Positions 37,101-51,898 of a stretch of DNA of 64,000 nt are shown here, piece by piece. Both the position numbers and the translations under genes were made by a program. The notes beneath the pieces were generated by a model. That model searched no databases. It worked only from the letters and a program-made list of their open reading frames with translations, and was not told where the DNA came from. The first letter of the stretch is position 1; each line of letters starts with the position of its first letter. This stretch comes from Crotophaga sulcirostris. Lineage: Eukaryota; Chordata; Aves; Cuculiformes; Crotophagidae. Where the stretch lies: positions 318,772-382,771 of the forward strand of contig VYZB01000144.1 in the NCBI GenBank assembly GCA_013397455.1, given 5' to 3'.

Positions 37101-40100
37101 GTGATCACAAAAAAAAACCAAACACTACTAAGGAAAATCTGTATGGAGAGCCTTACCTAAGATAGCATGTGGTTTTATTGAGTCGGAAAAAATTACATGT
37201 CCAGTCTTAGAAAAATTCCCTTGGCAGATATGAGATCCTCTCTAGATGCTGTGGAAATGAAGTGGCTTTTCAGAACATGACCGTAGTACTTACACTGGGA
37301 AGTGCTGGACACTTCAGCAGATGAAGGGTTACTACTGTTTTTAATTGAATTCACCCTATCTGCTTAACCATAACTCTGAGACACTGTTTAGTACATGGAA
37401 CAAATTTTCTATGTGGTGTCATCTATTTGTATGGCCACAGTCAAACAATGTGCCTTGCTCATCCCTCATACCCAAACTTTTAATGATTAAATGTTATGAT
37501 ACAGTGCTGTTAATTCTGGTAGTTTTACCACAAGACATGTAATCAGGCATTTTCCTTAAATCTACAGTTCTTGGGAGAAGCCAACAGAAGAAACTTGATA
37601 GTATTCATGATTGCAGAGGGAAGTGTGAAAGCATAATCTTGCTGCATTCTGGAGGTTCTAAGTCATATTTAAAACTTCCCAATTTGTGATTAGCCAGCTT
37701 GTGTTTGGCTAGTACTTATTATCCTGTTTGAAGTTGATAATAGAAATGAGATCCTGAACTGCAGGTTGGTGTTTGTAAATGCAACTTTGAAGTAAGCAAT
37801 AATAGCTACAGTAAGTTGTGATGTGGTACTAAGTAGGAAAAGATTGACTTAGAATTTGACTTAAAAAAATGTTGGTTGTACTTTAATATGCCTCTAATAT
37901 ATATTTCTCAGATATTTTATTCAGCAGGCCTTTCTGCTATTGAAAGATATTTAAATGAAAAAAGACCCAGAAAAAAATTGCAACAACTGGACAAAATGAG
38001 CCTAAGTATGCTAGTTTGGGTTGTCAACCCATCAATGTGAATTGTCTGTACACGAGATGCTTTTTATAACGGTAGTAACAAGCAACACCCTACAGACCTT
38101 GATCACATTAACATCAAATAATCATGCAGCTACTGGGGAAAAGAGGGGGCAGCTGTGAGTGAGTAGTGCATTTCGTATCATGTCTTTTTAAGAGGCAGAT
38201 TCCATGTCAGAAACAGCAGAAACCTCAAGAACAAAAAAGAGCTTTCAGCTGTGACCAGGCTTAGCTGAACTGACTGGCTGCAGATGGCCTCATAAATAAT
38301 AAAACAAATAAGTGATAAAAGCAGCTTCAAATATCTTTTCTGTACTAAAAGACATATACTTGAGTGGGTCTTGTTGTCTTTATGCATTTTAATTTCCCAG
38401 CCACAAGACATAGCCGAAACTCCCTTGTGATATGACTGGGAATTTTTAATTTTAAATTATTTTAAAGGTACTGAAATACAGACATATAAGAGGGGTGAGA
38501 ATGATGAAGTGAAACACGTCCTTTTCTTTATCCCTTACCATTCACTATCATTGGAGATTCTTAAATTTTGTTACATGAATATTTGTAATTGATGTTATTT
38601 TTCCATTTGATTGAAAACTGCTTACATGTTCTGCAAGCAGAATGACAGAACTGAAGCTTGTTGTTCACACAGAAGCTGCAGATGGAAAATGCTATACTAT
38701 GTACATACTGAGAAAGAAGGAAAGGCTGCCAGTTCAGGCAGCTGTCTTGCCATGGCCCTACTTCACCGCCGTGATCCTAGGCCTCAGTAGCTGATCCATT
38801 TGGACCAGTTAAGCAAGCATTTAGCTGTTAATGTCTGTTCTGTACTCCACACCCACAATAACTCAAGTTGCCTTCCCATGTCCTTTCTGATATCCCTACA
38901 AGGCAAAAGAGAAAATGTGCTGTGTGTGGTGTAGTACTTCATCAGCTGGAACCTAGTGTCCAGTCAATAGATTCATGTTTTTGCAGCAGCCTGAGGCTTA
39001 CTGTCTCTCAGGGTTGTTTTGCACCAAAACACAGCTAGATTAAAGCAAGATAGCCAAAGATTGCTAGGTGTAAAATCTATTTTTGTTGATTCTACAGGTC
39101 TTTCTGAGCTCTCCTCTGAACTGCTCAACTGCTACAGGACTTTGTAATGCTCCTTGTCACCTAGCTGTGCAGTGGCAAGTCATTAAAGATGTTTTCTGTC
39201 TCTGACAACAAGACATGTGGGGACTTTCTTCATAAATGAATATACTTATGATCTCTATTATTTTTTTAATCCCCAAATCTGAAGTAAGCTCAAACTAAGT
39301 GACAAAATATTTAAAACCATTCAACATACCTAAGCATTTAAATTTGGGTGGCTGCTACTTTGGGTCTTTAAGCATCTGGTGTTCTTTTCAGGCAGATGAG
39401 GAGTGTACTTACAGTGTGGCACAGATGAGTGATGCAAGGTGTCCAAGCAGGGTTAGTATCTTTTATTAGATCACTAATAAAGTCAGAAAGATAGACAGGC
39501 TTTTGACAACATAGTGCTTTATCTATGTCACATATACCAATGAGTGTGCAATAAGGAATGCCCATAGCAATATGTGTTATGCTTTAGTTTTATCTTTGTA
39601 TCCATTGATTTCAGTAGGCAGACATTTATGTGAAGGCAGAATACAGAATAGACAGAACCTTATCATCTAAGACCTTCCTTTTTTCATTACCCTCTTGCAC
39701 TTACATGACCCCTACCTGCTTTTGCATGTAACAGCACCCAAGTATGATTTAGCAGGATTCTGATAGTTATGAAAACGTGTATGCATTTTACAGCCTGTTG
39801 ACAGGACAGTGTTAGTTGTATCCTAGATGTGTAGAACCAGAAACATAAACAGAGTTAAAAAAAAAAATCTATAAATATTTTCTTAAACCTACACTGGAAA
39901 AAACAGACTATGGCTCAAGTGCTGATTTGGATTGGATAGGTATCATCTTCAGAAAGGCCCTGGCAGTTCAACCGCTCTCATATTCTGATATTCTTCAGTA
40001 GTCAGTGTCAGTCCTGTGACCCTGAGCAAGAAGTAAATACAGAAGGGAAATAATAAGTATCTTCACGTGTCTAGTCATTCCTCTCTCTCAAAGGTGTCAT

Positions 40101-40183
40101 TGAGAAGGATTATCTTCATTGTTCTTTATATTTTTGTCATATTATAACAATTGTCACAGAAGACCTTTTACTCCATCTGATCC

Positions 40184-40195
40184 TTTTTTTTTTTT
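40184..40195. repeat. T12 homopolymer
   Basis: Twelve consecutive T, a simple mononucleotide repeat. Confidence 0.85.
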
Positions 40196-43100
40196 GTTAA
40201 ATGATGTTTCAAGCTGTCTGTTAGTTTTTCAGTAGATATTTTTTATACCTGATCTTTTCCACACCTTTCTCATTTACCGTCAACCTCTCACAAAGGTCTT
40301 TGGAGTGGATGCAGTTAAACATGCGTATGATTTTTCAGAGTTCAGTAGAAAGATGACAAGTTGCAGAATTAAACAGTGGTGAGAATTCAATATAACATAT
40401 TACAATATTAATCCTGAAGATCTATGGACCCGGGAATCAGGAATTCTCTGAGGTGCTGTGCAGACACTACACTCCCTCAATGCACAAGTTTTGCCCTGTA
40501 GCTTCCTCCAAAGAACTGGACAGGAGGCAAAGCACGAAGGTCGTGTTCTGATGTTCTGCATGCGGTGTGGCATTTGTCACTGTGTCATTGGTTGTGTTGT
40601 CTTAGCACTTCATCATGGTTTGGTTGTGGTTTTTTTGCTTTCCCTGTTTCTTCTACCTCTGTGTGGTGAGAAATCTTTTTTTTAAAAAAAACAGTAGCTT
40701 CTCTTTTCTTATTCTTGTCCTTAAGTCTTGTAGATGGTAGCTCTGTTTCAGAGTCTGCTCTAGCAGACTTTGATTAACACTTAATAAGCATGGGCTTTCA
40801 GGCTTTGCTTCCAGTTGTATGGCAACTATCCATCCTTAATTGTTATTGTTTTCACTAAAGCTCTTTTCCTGAATTGGTCAAATAAGTTCCATGGTGACAG
40901 ACTTAAAAGTGGAGTCTCTGCTTCTTTAATGGAAAACAGTAGGATCTTTGTATGTATAATAGATCATTTAACATCTGCTCTTCTATTTTATCTATGGTAG
41001 CAACCTTTTGTTAACCAAATATCTTAAATTTTGAGACAAATAATTGCGTCTCTCCTTTCCTCCCCACCAGTTGTCGTGCTGCTCTCCAATGCTTTGTGCC
41101 AGACTGCAAAGCTTAATGTTGATGGACACATGTATAGTCCAATACATGGTTTCCCACCAGCCTTCACTAAAGCTGTTCCAGTTCAGAGGAGTGGGCTGAC
41201 AGAAGTGTCCTCCTGGAGTTCCTTAAGTTATGTGTCAGCTGCTGTGGTGAGATTACTGTCACAGAGGAGATATTTGTAGACTGTTGTAGGTCTGGCTGTG
41301 GCATCAGAACTGCAGGGTGTACATGGGACTCCTTGTGCCAGGAGCGTGATGAGCTCCAGCAGTAGTTTGTTTGCTGCTGAGGTTTTTGCAAACTGTTTCC
41401 AGTCTTCCACTTATGATTCATTGCACAGGGGTTCTGAGGTGAAGTGGAAACCCCCAAAGCTTTTCTTTTTCCTACATGCAGGAGCAGACATTTTGAGTTT
41501 CCTGGGTGAGTGCAAGGTGTTAATGAGTGGGCAACCTATTGAAGACCGTGCAAAATGGAAGGAGAAAAACATAGGTGGTGTGTTTAAAGTGGAAAGATAA
41601 ACCAGAGCCCTGGTGACTTCCAATATTTTATGTATGGTAAAGGAGAGGAGTGCAAAAAGCACAATACCTCAGGGAGAATCACCCGGCACATCTCTTAACC
41701 CATAACTTAGTTGGATCAAGAGCTTGAGGACTGAGCACTGGGATAAGCCCACCTCCAGCTAAGGCATTCAGCAGGGCCAAATGCAGGTCTCACCCTGGCT
41801 CTGATCTGGAAGCACAGCTGAAGTGTGCCAATCCCAAACAGAAATCCATATAAAAGACCATAACACTGTGAAGGTATTAAACCATAGCTGCTTGCAGAGG
41901 ATGTTTTTTATCATCGATGCCTACAGTTATTTTGCCTTCTGTAGAAATAAAAATCAAAGATATTTTTCACAGCACTGCAGAAGCTAGTCATGACCTGCAA
42001 GAAAGCTCAGCTTGTGGAATCCCTTTGGGAATCATGATTTTAAAGCAGTGACTTCTATGAACAGTGCTATTGAGGAAATGGCACTGCTCACCTGACTCAA
42101 AAGATTTGGCCTAAATGGGTACAGCACTTCATAAGTATTTACTGATATTTACATTTTTGAAGTATTTGAATAAATTTTGTCTCTAATTTAAAGTACTTAG
42201 TACTTAAGATATCACTTTTTTCCCCTGTTCTTAGAAAAAGATGTGTATATAATGTCTCTGCTAATTGTTTATGTCTTAATAAACATATTCATCCATTTTC
42301 TTCTGGGAATAGTCTTAACAGTAATGCAGTATCAAATTCTGCTATTAAGAGGATTTGTGTAAATACTTTCATCAAAGTCCAGGACTTAAGTCTGACTCTA
42401 GTCTCATGTAACTAAAATAATTAAACACAGAACAACCTACCTTATTTCTAAAAATGTATTTTTTTTTCCTGCTTATAACCTGTGCACTCATGTTTGCAAG
42501 CTAAAACACCTTGTAAATATATTACTGCAGAGAGACATAAGGCCAAATTGGTTTCTTACTCAGTTCTGAAACTCAGATTCCAGTTAAGTTTATAGGGAAA
42601 TTTAACTGCATATTCAGGTAGTACTGATCTCCAGGTCTCAGTTTTCTATTAAGGATAGGTCAGCTAAAGTGGTTTAGACTACCCTGTCATGCCTGTATCT
42701 ATGAAACTTGACATGCATTTCAAATCAGAGAGTTTTGAAACTTGGAAGAGTTTTAATGATATTACTTCCCTTGCTCATGGTGCTATTTGCATGTTTGCCT
42801 CCAGGTTTGGACAATGGCTTGGTGTTTCTGAAGCAAGCTATTGCAGCTCTTCGTTCCATTACAATGGTATGGGTTTGGCTTTTATCTCAAAACTGTAGGT
42901 CATTGCTGACATTCTGCTTACTGACCAGTTCAAATCAAAACACAGCCATTTGGGTGTACCTTCAGATTACGTGTCTTCTCACTCTAGACTTAAATACGTA
43001 AAGATGGTTAAAACAGAGTGCCAGTCACTTGAATTAATACAGACTGTGAAATGTAATGGAACTGTACCACAAGTAACTTCGTATGTGAAGCAATGCTTCT

Positions 43101-44553
43101 GATGCAGTCCTTTTATTGTATTTTTCATATTTTAATAACATAGGCTTACTCCAAGAAAATGTCAGTTTGGATGAAATGGGATATTTCTAAACTGTCCTCT
43201 AAAGATATTTTACAAGTAATTAGGCAAAGCTAGATGTCAGGATGACAGATGTATTCATGGTGTAATCACTGTGCTGCCTTCTTGCTGAGAGCGTTGTCAC
43301 TACTGACTTCCTTGGTGGATGTATGTATTCAGAATGTAATATTTTCTCATATTTGAGTCTGCATATATAAGTGTTCCAAAAAATAAAATATTCCATATCT
43401 TGAAATAATTTTCAAAGACATAGAAGTCATGCGTTCAGCTTGTTGCATATTAATATTTCCTATGCTGGACAGAAATCTTCATCTCACTTTATCTCACAGG
43501 ATTTTTCCCCTTACTGAATCCGTTCTGTTTTCATGACTTGTGTATGTTGGAAAAGTCAAGGCCTAAATGCTATTATATAACAAATTCAATGATAGTACTT
43601 CAGAGAAGAAGTGTGGAATTGGGTCAATTCTGTTCAGGACAGTGATTTGTATTCCCTGATTGTCACAGTGTTCATGGACCTAGAAGAGATCTGGGCTCTG
43701 AAAGGACAATGAAAGCTCTCATGTAGTGCAACACCAGCAGCCTAACGGGTATGCAAATGAATATATAACAGGTTCAATCAGTTAACAGTCAGTTCTTACC
43801 ACTAGAAGAACCTAGTAAGGACTTGCAGCTTCTTTGCTCCACTGGCCAAAGCCAGTTGTCCCTTTCTTCACTTTCAGTTCAAGCCCTGATAATAATTTCT
43901 TAATTTCTAAACAATCCTACTGCCACACCATTCATGGCAGGAGGCAATGTTCATTAAAATGTGTCTTTCTTATGATTACTTTTCATCCTGCTGGTTTCAG
44001 GAAAATTTCTTTACCAAGAATCACAATAGGAGGCTGTAGAAGAATAGACTGAACAATGAGAAGTTTTCAGGGATCTTTTAATCAATGAAAGGCTGAGGAT
44101 GCTAAATCAGGCAAGTTGTGAATTGAGGGTCCTTAATTAGGTGCTGAGCAACCATAAGCTGCATAAAAATTCATTCATATATGAAAACATCAATTTTAAT
44201 TTTTACCATCCATATATGTGTCACTTCAGCTTAGAAAAATATATTTGCAGAATAAATCTAATTAGGAAAACTGTTTAGGAGTTAGTTTCTCTTTTGTATA
44301 GTATCACAAAAAAACCCATGTTTTTTTCCCTTGTTCTTTTCATTAAGCATATATAGCTAGCAAGTTATCTGATTAGATGATATCCTCTTTTGGCTATTTT
44401 GTAGCAATTGAATATGTAATTCGGTATTGCAATTCCAAATAACACAGAAATTTGAACTCTTGAAAATCAATAAGTAGTTTACTGCTTTAATGTGATTCCT
44501 CAATGATGCAAGCTATGCCAAGTGCAAATTAATGCTATTTCTGCTTTCTACTA

Positions 44554-44593
44554 NNNNNNNNNNNNNNNNNNNNNNNNNNNNNNNNNNNNNNNN
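44554..44593. other. Assembly gap (40 N)
   Basis: Forty undetermined bases. Gap size may be nominal. The flanks are AT-rich unique-looking sequence with no repeat that explains the break. The gap lies inside what would otherwise be read as a 79-codon minus-strand frame (44535-44774), so that frame is not meaningful. Confidence 0.99.
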
Positions 44594-47500
44594 CATATAC
44601 AATATTAATTTGATTTACTGAAATCAAATTCAAAATTACCATCCTTTTCTCTTGCCGTGATCCCCTAGAGGCATTTGGGATGCTTGATTCTAGGGTGAGA
44701 AAAAAGTACTCTTCCTTCTGTGACGCAATTTCACACTCTTTTAAAATCAAAGTTGATAATCTACTCTTTCTCAAACAAATCCAAATGTTTTTGAAAATAA
44801 GAGATGGACTAGGTATTAGCTGCCATATTTATTTTACAACAAAACAGAAAAAAAAAAGGTTATTGAAATTTCTTTACGTTATTTTTATTTCCTCATTTCT
44901 GTTTACTTGTAATAGATGGGAATATACATGCCATTAAAAATATTTCATTAAGACCAAAAGTTTTTTTGATTACTTCTTGGACTGGTTTCCAATGTCTCCT
45001 GAGTCACTGACTGAGTAACATTGTTCTACAATATGGGTGAAATGTAGCTGGACGACACAGAATTTGGGACAAAGCAGTTGCCTACTGATCTTTCCTAGGA
45101 AGTAAGAATTATCACAGTCTTATCATACTTACCTCTAGGTATGGATACATGTCTTTGACACTGCTTTTACTAATTAATAAGCAGTGAATTCTTTTCTTAT
45201 GCTATTATAATATAAAGAGAGAAAAGCTGTTTCTAAACTGGGCATCCATTATTTTTGACCCAATTTATTTGTAATTCTAAATATTTACTTATTTTTTTAA
45301 AAAAGCAAAGCATCTTATAATTGAAAATTGCTAGTGGATCATACCTCAGTCATTTCTTATTGTGAACAGTCAAGAATCATAATCTAAAGGAAAGACTGAA
45401 AGATTGTTTTCATTTCTCTTCATATCTGACTTTCCTCTTGGTCTGAAGTGCCTTCTACAGGGAACTGAGCTTCCAGTTTTCTCTTTCTGTTCTGCATTTA
45501 GGTGTAAGGGATAAAGTAGCAATTTAAATAAAATATGTGCCTGTGAACCCTATTCTTACTATATGAAAAGCTGCTTGTTACAATCCACAGAAGAAATCAG
45601 AAATGAATGTGTAGACTGAACTCTGTTTAATATTTATGGTCACATACAAGAAAGCCTTTAACAGAGATGTGAATGAGAACAATAAAATAGGTAATTTAAA
45701 ATTGTATTTTAAATATTAGCTTTTTGGAAGACTCCAGGAAAGGTCTCCAATATCGACCATGCCTCCACAGTTAAAAGCTTTGCCAAATTCAGCTGTGGCA
45801 TAGGGATGATGACTGTTTGTTTGCTATACAAAATAATGAGTATAGAAATCTGAGAATTATGCTTGTTTGCCTGTGTTATATAAATCTGTATGTGTTCACT
45901 CACAGGGCACTGCATACAAGACAAGCAATACTAGATCATACCTACCACTGAATGAAAGGAAGTGAGAATGGGTGTGAGACATGTCCCTGAGAACTGCCAT
46001 AAAATCAAAATCCACATGGGAGAGGGAATGAATTTTTAGAAGCTTGTTAATGCATGGAGCCAGGAGGTTCATCCTTCTTTAGGAAAAGGGGAATATTAGC
46101 ACTGTATTATAAAATTAAGCCAGTGAGTAGACAGCCCTGTGAACGAGATGGTGATAGCTGTTCTCAAATTTTATATGATTGAATGGAAATTCTGGCACTG
46201 GAGTTGGTCCCTGGCACATATCTGGAAATTTCCAGTAACATGACACTGCATCTGGCAGATGTCAGAGTGGAAGCCAGAGCGCTTAGTTGTGCAAGATGCC
46301 TGTGCGCAATGGTAGTATGCTAATACAGGGATCACATCTCACTTCCAGCTGAAGAAAGAGTGACAAAAACTACATCTCTTTGACAGCTCTCAGGATACAG
46401 GAAACTGAAAAGCTCTGCTTTGCACAGCTGGGACCACTGTCGACACGCAAAAAGGCTAAAGACGTGAAAATGCAGATAGATCCTTTGTCTAAAATCAGGT
46501 CCATGATTCCTCATACATAAATCAACAAAACTGAATTTAGGCTGCATGTTTCTGATGTGGTGCTAGTGATGGAAACAGTAATGGAAATCAAACTTTTTTT
46601 CTAAATAAGCTGGATTTAATTCTCAGTCTGCACTGAGCTAGGCATCTGGAGATGCCTCTGTGATAGCTACAGTACCACAGAGGAAGCTGGCAGTAGTCTT
46701 TCAAATATCGCAGATCATCAAATGCACAACATTTCAGATGTGTTTTTGAATGACCTGTTGGTAAAATGGCCAAGGAATGGATGTGGCTGGAAAAGACAAA
46801 GGCGAGCGGATGTTGAAAGTAAATGTTTTCACTGCAAGCCTCAAAAGTACTGGGGAGGTGAGCACATGGGCATAAGTAAAACAACCAAATGGTAGTAAAA
46901 CACCTTCAAAAAGGAGTGCCTAAGAGCCAGAGTCTTAGCTCATTCCAGTGTTCCATGAACATGCACCTGCCACTGAAGTGAAACGGTGTTGATGAAGGTG
47001 TAAAATAAGGATAGGGGTTGCAAATGAAAGATGACAACAGTGTAAATTATTAATACCTTCAATATTTTTTGATTTCAGAGCTTAAACAATTCATGCTTTG
47101 GATGGTTTTTTGGTAGTAACCTATTGAAGGTTCTCAAGTCTGGAGATCTTTCTTGTATTTTCCTTTTTTCTTTAACACTAAGTAACACTGAAGTGTGGAC
47201 AAGTTTTGTTAGTGGATGGACTATTGTTTAAGGAGGTGATGAAAACCCAGTTTGCTTTTGGTTTCTACAGGCTTTGAAGTTTTCCCCAATTTAATATTAC
47301 GGTGATTGTAGGAGGCAGTGGACTGATAGGTCCAAAAAGAGTCTTTTTATATCTGCAGAAACTTGAGACACTTTCTCTAAGAACTTACTTGCCTCAGAAG
47401 GACTGCTGCTATACATGATGGAATTGAAATACATGCTGGTTAGGCCGCATGATGCTCTGCTTTGATGTCATTGTGAGTGATGTCTTGTGCCTACTTGAGG

Positions 47501-50500
47501 CTTGTTTGTGGAAAATTATCTATCCAAAACTGGAATAAGATTAACATAGTCTGAAGAAGAGAATACCTGCTAGGTATGAACGCTTAGCAAAGACTGATGA
47601 AAAAACAACCCTTACTGTATATAAACTCCATGATAGCAGTAATACTAGCATAATAGTGTTTGAAGCACTCAGAGAAAATAAATATGGAGGAATATGCTTA
47701 TAAGGCATATTTTGCAGTTACCCATTATTTATTGCAGACATCAAACTTAAGATATAAGCTTGGCTAATTGCTTGTTTCAGTTCAGTATAGGTATACCTCA
47801 CAAGTAAATGGCTGTAGTGTTTGGTTTATGAAAAAGAAATTGCATTTTACTGTCTATTATACAAGAAGCAGAGGGAAGAAACATAACCTGTTTTGCCACT
47901 GTCTTTCAAATTCTCCGTAATAAGGGCAACTCTAACTCTGTGGGGAGTGGAGAGAGTTATTTCATGAGAGATAGGGGAAAACTATCAGCTTGAGAGGAAA
48001 GTTTTGATTTTTATTATAGTTTAAATTTTGTTATAGGTTATCCTCATCTCTCTTTAGGTACGCAAGTTCACATGCACTTGCTTTTATACAGTCTGTTTAA
48101 AAAGCAAAATAAAACCAAAATAGTTCTTTTTATTATATAAATAAACTTTACTACACTAAAGGCATATTCACCCTAGAACTAGCATGTCTATTAGAAGTTA
48201 CTGATTTACCTATTTTCATAGTTTCCATCTGGTCACTTCAAAGTCTTCAGTGGATCTATCTTCACAATACTCCATAAAAATAGTGAAGAACACATATTTC
48301 CACTTTACGGGTGAGAATTAGCTAACAAAAACTGTCAGATATTTTAGTTCTAGTCTTTTGCCAAGCCCCAATCACTGTCCTTCTACCCAACCTCTCACGA
48401 TGCTAGCAGAGAAGGAGAAAAATCAGAAATTCAAATTCAGTTTCTGTTCTGCAACACAGCTGGAATTTTGGGGGGTACTGTTTTAAATCTCTAATAGCCA
48501 GTATTTTATTTGCAATAAAGGAGGAATGATCCTTTGCTGCTACTCATAAGGATGTAAAAAATTACCTGACAGGCTGTGATGAAGATCACAAGTAACTTAT
48601 ACAATGGGCCTTAACTATGTTAAATTTGATTCTTTCCCTATGTTTAATTCCTCCTCTACACTAGGTGATGGTGAAGAGAAGGCCATCTCAGTGTCCTGTT
48701 ACACTGTCCTGTACTGCTGCAGCTCAGAGGGATGAAGGAGATTTGTCTCCCTCTCTCCCTGTTGGAGGAGTCTGAGTCCTGCAGGGCAGGTGATACAGCA
48801 AGTGATTAGTCCAGTCATAGACAGGAACAGGGAAAGGATGGAGCTTCCTCAGTGAGAACAAAAGGTCCAAGCATTTTAGCCATCTCTGAGAAACCTTCTG
48901 TAAGTGCATAAGTGTTTTTCATCACAGTAGTTCATGTTTTCATAGTTTGGCCAACTGTGGCAGGATTTGCATAAGAGTAAGGAGCATATTTCTAACACAA
49001 AAGCTTACCCACCAATTTTTGAAATTTCAAGTTACTACTTCAGTGCATAAGATGCTGCACTTTCTCAGGGAATGATCACCTGAATTGTCTAAAATTGAAG
49101 ACCATTGGATTTTTCTGTAACTTCATTCATGGGAATGCCTGAACTGTTGTGTCTGAAATTGGGTGGTGTGATTGTGTATGGGAAATCCAGCTGCAGAGTG
49201 TCAAAAAATGTCAAGACAGTTGTTTGTTTTCCCTTCTTTTCAGGACCTCATAAGAAGAATTGGCAGGTAGCCCTAATAAGTGGCTATGAGTTCTTCCACT
49301 GATAATGTTATTGGTACAGCTACCAATGTTGTTGGCTTTCTTGCAATACACATTTGCTAAAAATGACTAGTTTTGTGTTGTCAGGATTAAATTAATTTTT
49401 TTACCTGCTAACTGAAGACCAGTCTTAATGATGCCCAGCATATAACATCAGGCACACAAATTTATCATTTACATGCGTAGCAATACTTGATGTGGAAAGT
49501 TTTGATTTGTTTCTCAACTGTTTACACTTTGTAGGTATGCTAACATTTAATATGGTCCCCGTCATTATTTGATTTGCTCTGTTACACTGAGAGGCACACA
49601 GGAGTTATTATAGAAAAATACATGAAAGGAGAGTTTGGCAGCTACTGTAAGTGGAGAATTTAAATGTGATTCAGCTTTTAATTAAGAGAGTCATTCTCTT
49701 TCATCTCTCTGCTAGATATGTAATTCTAGCTGGTCCTTCATTAGTACAGCTTTCATCAGTGTGAAGATAAATCTGTGTTTAAGAAATTACTTAAGATTTG
49801 AGTTCAGGATGAGTTTTGTTTGCTATCTAAAAATGTGTTGCATGTTTTCAAACTACAGATTTTGATTGAACAGGTTACAAAAAATTTGCTTCTTTAGATT
49901 TTTTTTTAATATTTTTTCTTTTGTGGGGATGTGATAGTGTTCTTGGTGCCAGAGCCAATTTGAAAACCTTCAAATAGACAAGATGTCTGTCACACGCAGT
50001 TATGAATTAGTGAAGGAAAGATAGAGTAAATTGTGTTAGCAGAGGTGGATGTACTATTACATAATTTATTGCAAGCAGTGTTTTGTAAAATTAATATAAA
50101 ATCTAATGTAGTCTTTAAAGGTTTAAAGGAAAAAGATGGATTGCGTCAGATCCATTTTGTTCTGTTTCCTGGTTAGTGAATTCCAGCTGACAGCCTAGGA
50201 AACCCACAACTCATTACCATATTTCGAAACATCTGTTAAGGAAAATAGATCGGGTTGCCAGAATTCATCTTTCTTTCAGAAGTAACAACTATATGAACAG
50301 AACTATTATTGCTTAGGCAAGGGAGAGCATGTTCACGTTGCTATCATCAGCCACATTAAAGCTTATTTGATTCTGAATGCATGTAATTAATTGAGGGAAG
50401 CTATTTGTACAATGTTATCATAATTAGTCAAACATGAATATTTCTCTTTTATTTAATCTGATAAATAATCCTTGGGTATCAGCCATATTCATCTTAATGC

Positions 50501-51898
50501 CACATTTTAACAGTTTGCTACCTGTTAGTTATAGTTACTACATCAGAGATGCTACTCTGTAAATGAGCTTCCATCAGAAACCAGATGCTGAAGGATGATG
50601 GTGTCCTTTGGTCCATGGTTACGGACCAGTGGTTTGCACACTGCTTGTAACAGCATGCACTGTAACTACCTGCCTCTCAAAAACACCCCTTACAGGAACA
50701 ATACCTCCCTTAATTCTAGCCATCAAAGAATCCTGTAAGTCTTTTAAAAGCTAATTATTTAAGACCTGTTTCACAAAACCAGTGAAAAGTTAGCCCTTTA
50801 TATTTGCAGACTCTTTTTTTTTCCTAGTCTTGCTTATTCCAAGTCTCTGTGGCCTTAACAGAGATTCAGTTATTGACATGTGGGTAAGTAGAAGATGATG
50901 AGGGTCTAGAGGATATTAGTTTTCTACTTATTTCCTAGGGTAAATAGCTGTGTAAGCACACAGTGCCGATCTACCACTTTCCCTTTCCTAATTAGAACAG
51001 TGTGCTCACAAGGAAAATGAAAAGCAAAGCATTTAATGCAACTTTCCCCTTATCTGCTAATGAGACAATGTGGACTAGGAACAAGGCAGAAAGCCACTAC
51101 TGCATAACTGGCCAGCTCTCCAGGGCTGGTACACCTGCCTTATGGAGTCCTGGGATGCGTGGCACATGTTTGTGCTGTGAATGTGTTGCAAAGTTGTGTT
51201 AGGTAGCAGGGTGATGGGTGCTTTGAACTCATATAAGTACAGGATGCCACTCCATTAATACCATCGCTGCTCATGCAGCCATGTGGTCAGATTAAGGGAG
51301 GGATCCAGTTAAAAGGAAGGTGGAGGTGGGCTTTGTTTTCAGATGGTTCAGTCACTGGTCAGACTTATCACACTAGTTAGCTAGGGCTGGAATGAGAAGA
51401 AGAGGAAGGAGGGCAAGGAATCAGTGCCTGAAGGTTTGGCTTAGTGATAGAAGCTTCATGGTACAAGAAGATTAGTTTTCAGATGTTTTTTTCATTGTCC
51501 TCCTTTGCACCTATATATGCTTTCTTAATGCTTTTCTTTTTACCATCTCCCTTTGTACTCTCACCTCTTCCCTGTACTTCTTGATCAGTCAGCTGTGGAT
51601 CCGAGTGTGAATTTATCACGTTAGCTCTGTGTATATTTCTAGCCTCTACTAGTTTGAGTGCCTTTCTTTGTATTCCATGTTAAATCCATGCCTAGTTACA
51701 TGGTTTACTAGCACTCTCTTGCCTTTTTTTCCACTTGCTTAAAACACTGACAACTGTGCATGGTCATGACCTCCTCTGGAGCTCTCAAATGTTTCCAGGG
51801 TCAGCACAGCAAGACAAGTCCCACAGCAGGACAATTCATGCCTTTACATTGTAATGGGAGTGTATTTGAAGGGGTGAAAGGCAACGCCCCTTGAACTG
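44594..51898. other. Non-coding AT-rich DNA
   Basis: I see no gene or recognisable repeat. The part around 50360-50560 is AT-rich with several TAATTA/ATTAAT-type homeodomain-like sites and reads like a conserved non-coding element, which cannot be shown from one sequence. A strong acceptor match at 49243 is followed by a donor-like GGCAG-GTAGCC after about 23 bases, but a micro-exon there is speculative. Confidence 0.65.

Larger units (their letters stand above)
32141..44553. other. Non-coding AT-rich DNA up to an assembly gap
   Basis: I see no gene or transposon that I can name. Minor items are a 25-bp-period imperfect duplication at 34120 and homopolymer T runs at 33776 and 40184. A somewhat richer segment at 41040-41600 has overlapping short open frames on both strands (100 codons on + at 41298-41600, 96 on - at 41167-41457). 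I recognise none of these frames. Confidence 0.65.

Noticed and set aside
39990..40040. CTGTGACCCTGAGCAAG, resembling the core of a MIR-type SINE
   Set aside because: The similarity is confined to about 17 bases and the rest of the SINE is not visible.
41167..41600. Overlapping open frames on both strands (100 codons on +, 96 on -)
   Set aside because: Neither peptide resembles a known protein. A locally higher G+C content lowers stop frequency and explains both.
49244..49266. 23-nt micro-exon candidate after a strong acceptor
   Set aside because: Too short to judge, and the donor match is weak. Many such pairs are expected by chance.
50625..50650. CAGTGGTTTGCA, resembling a hAT terminal inverted repeat
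   Set aside because: No matching inverted copy downstream and no 8-bp duplication.
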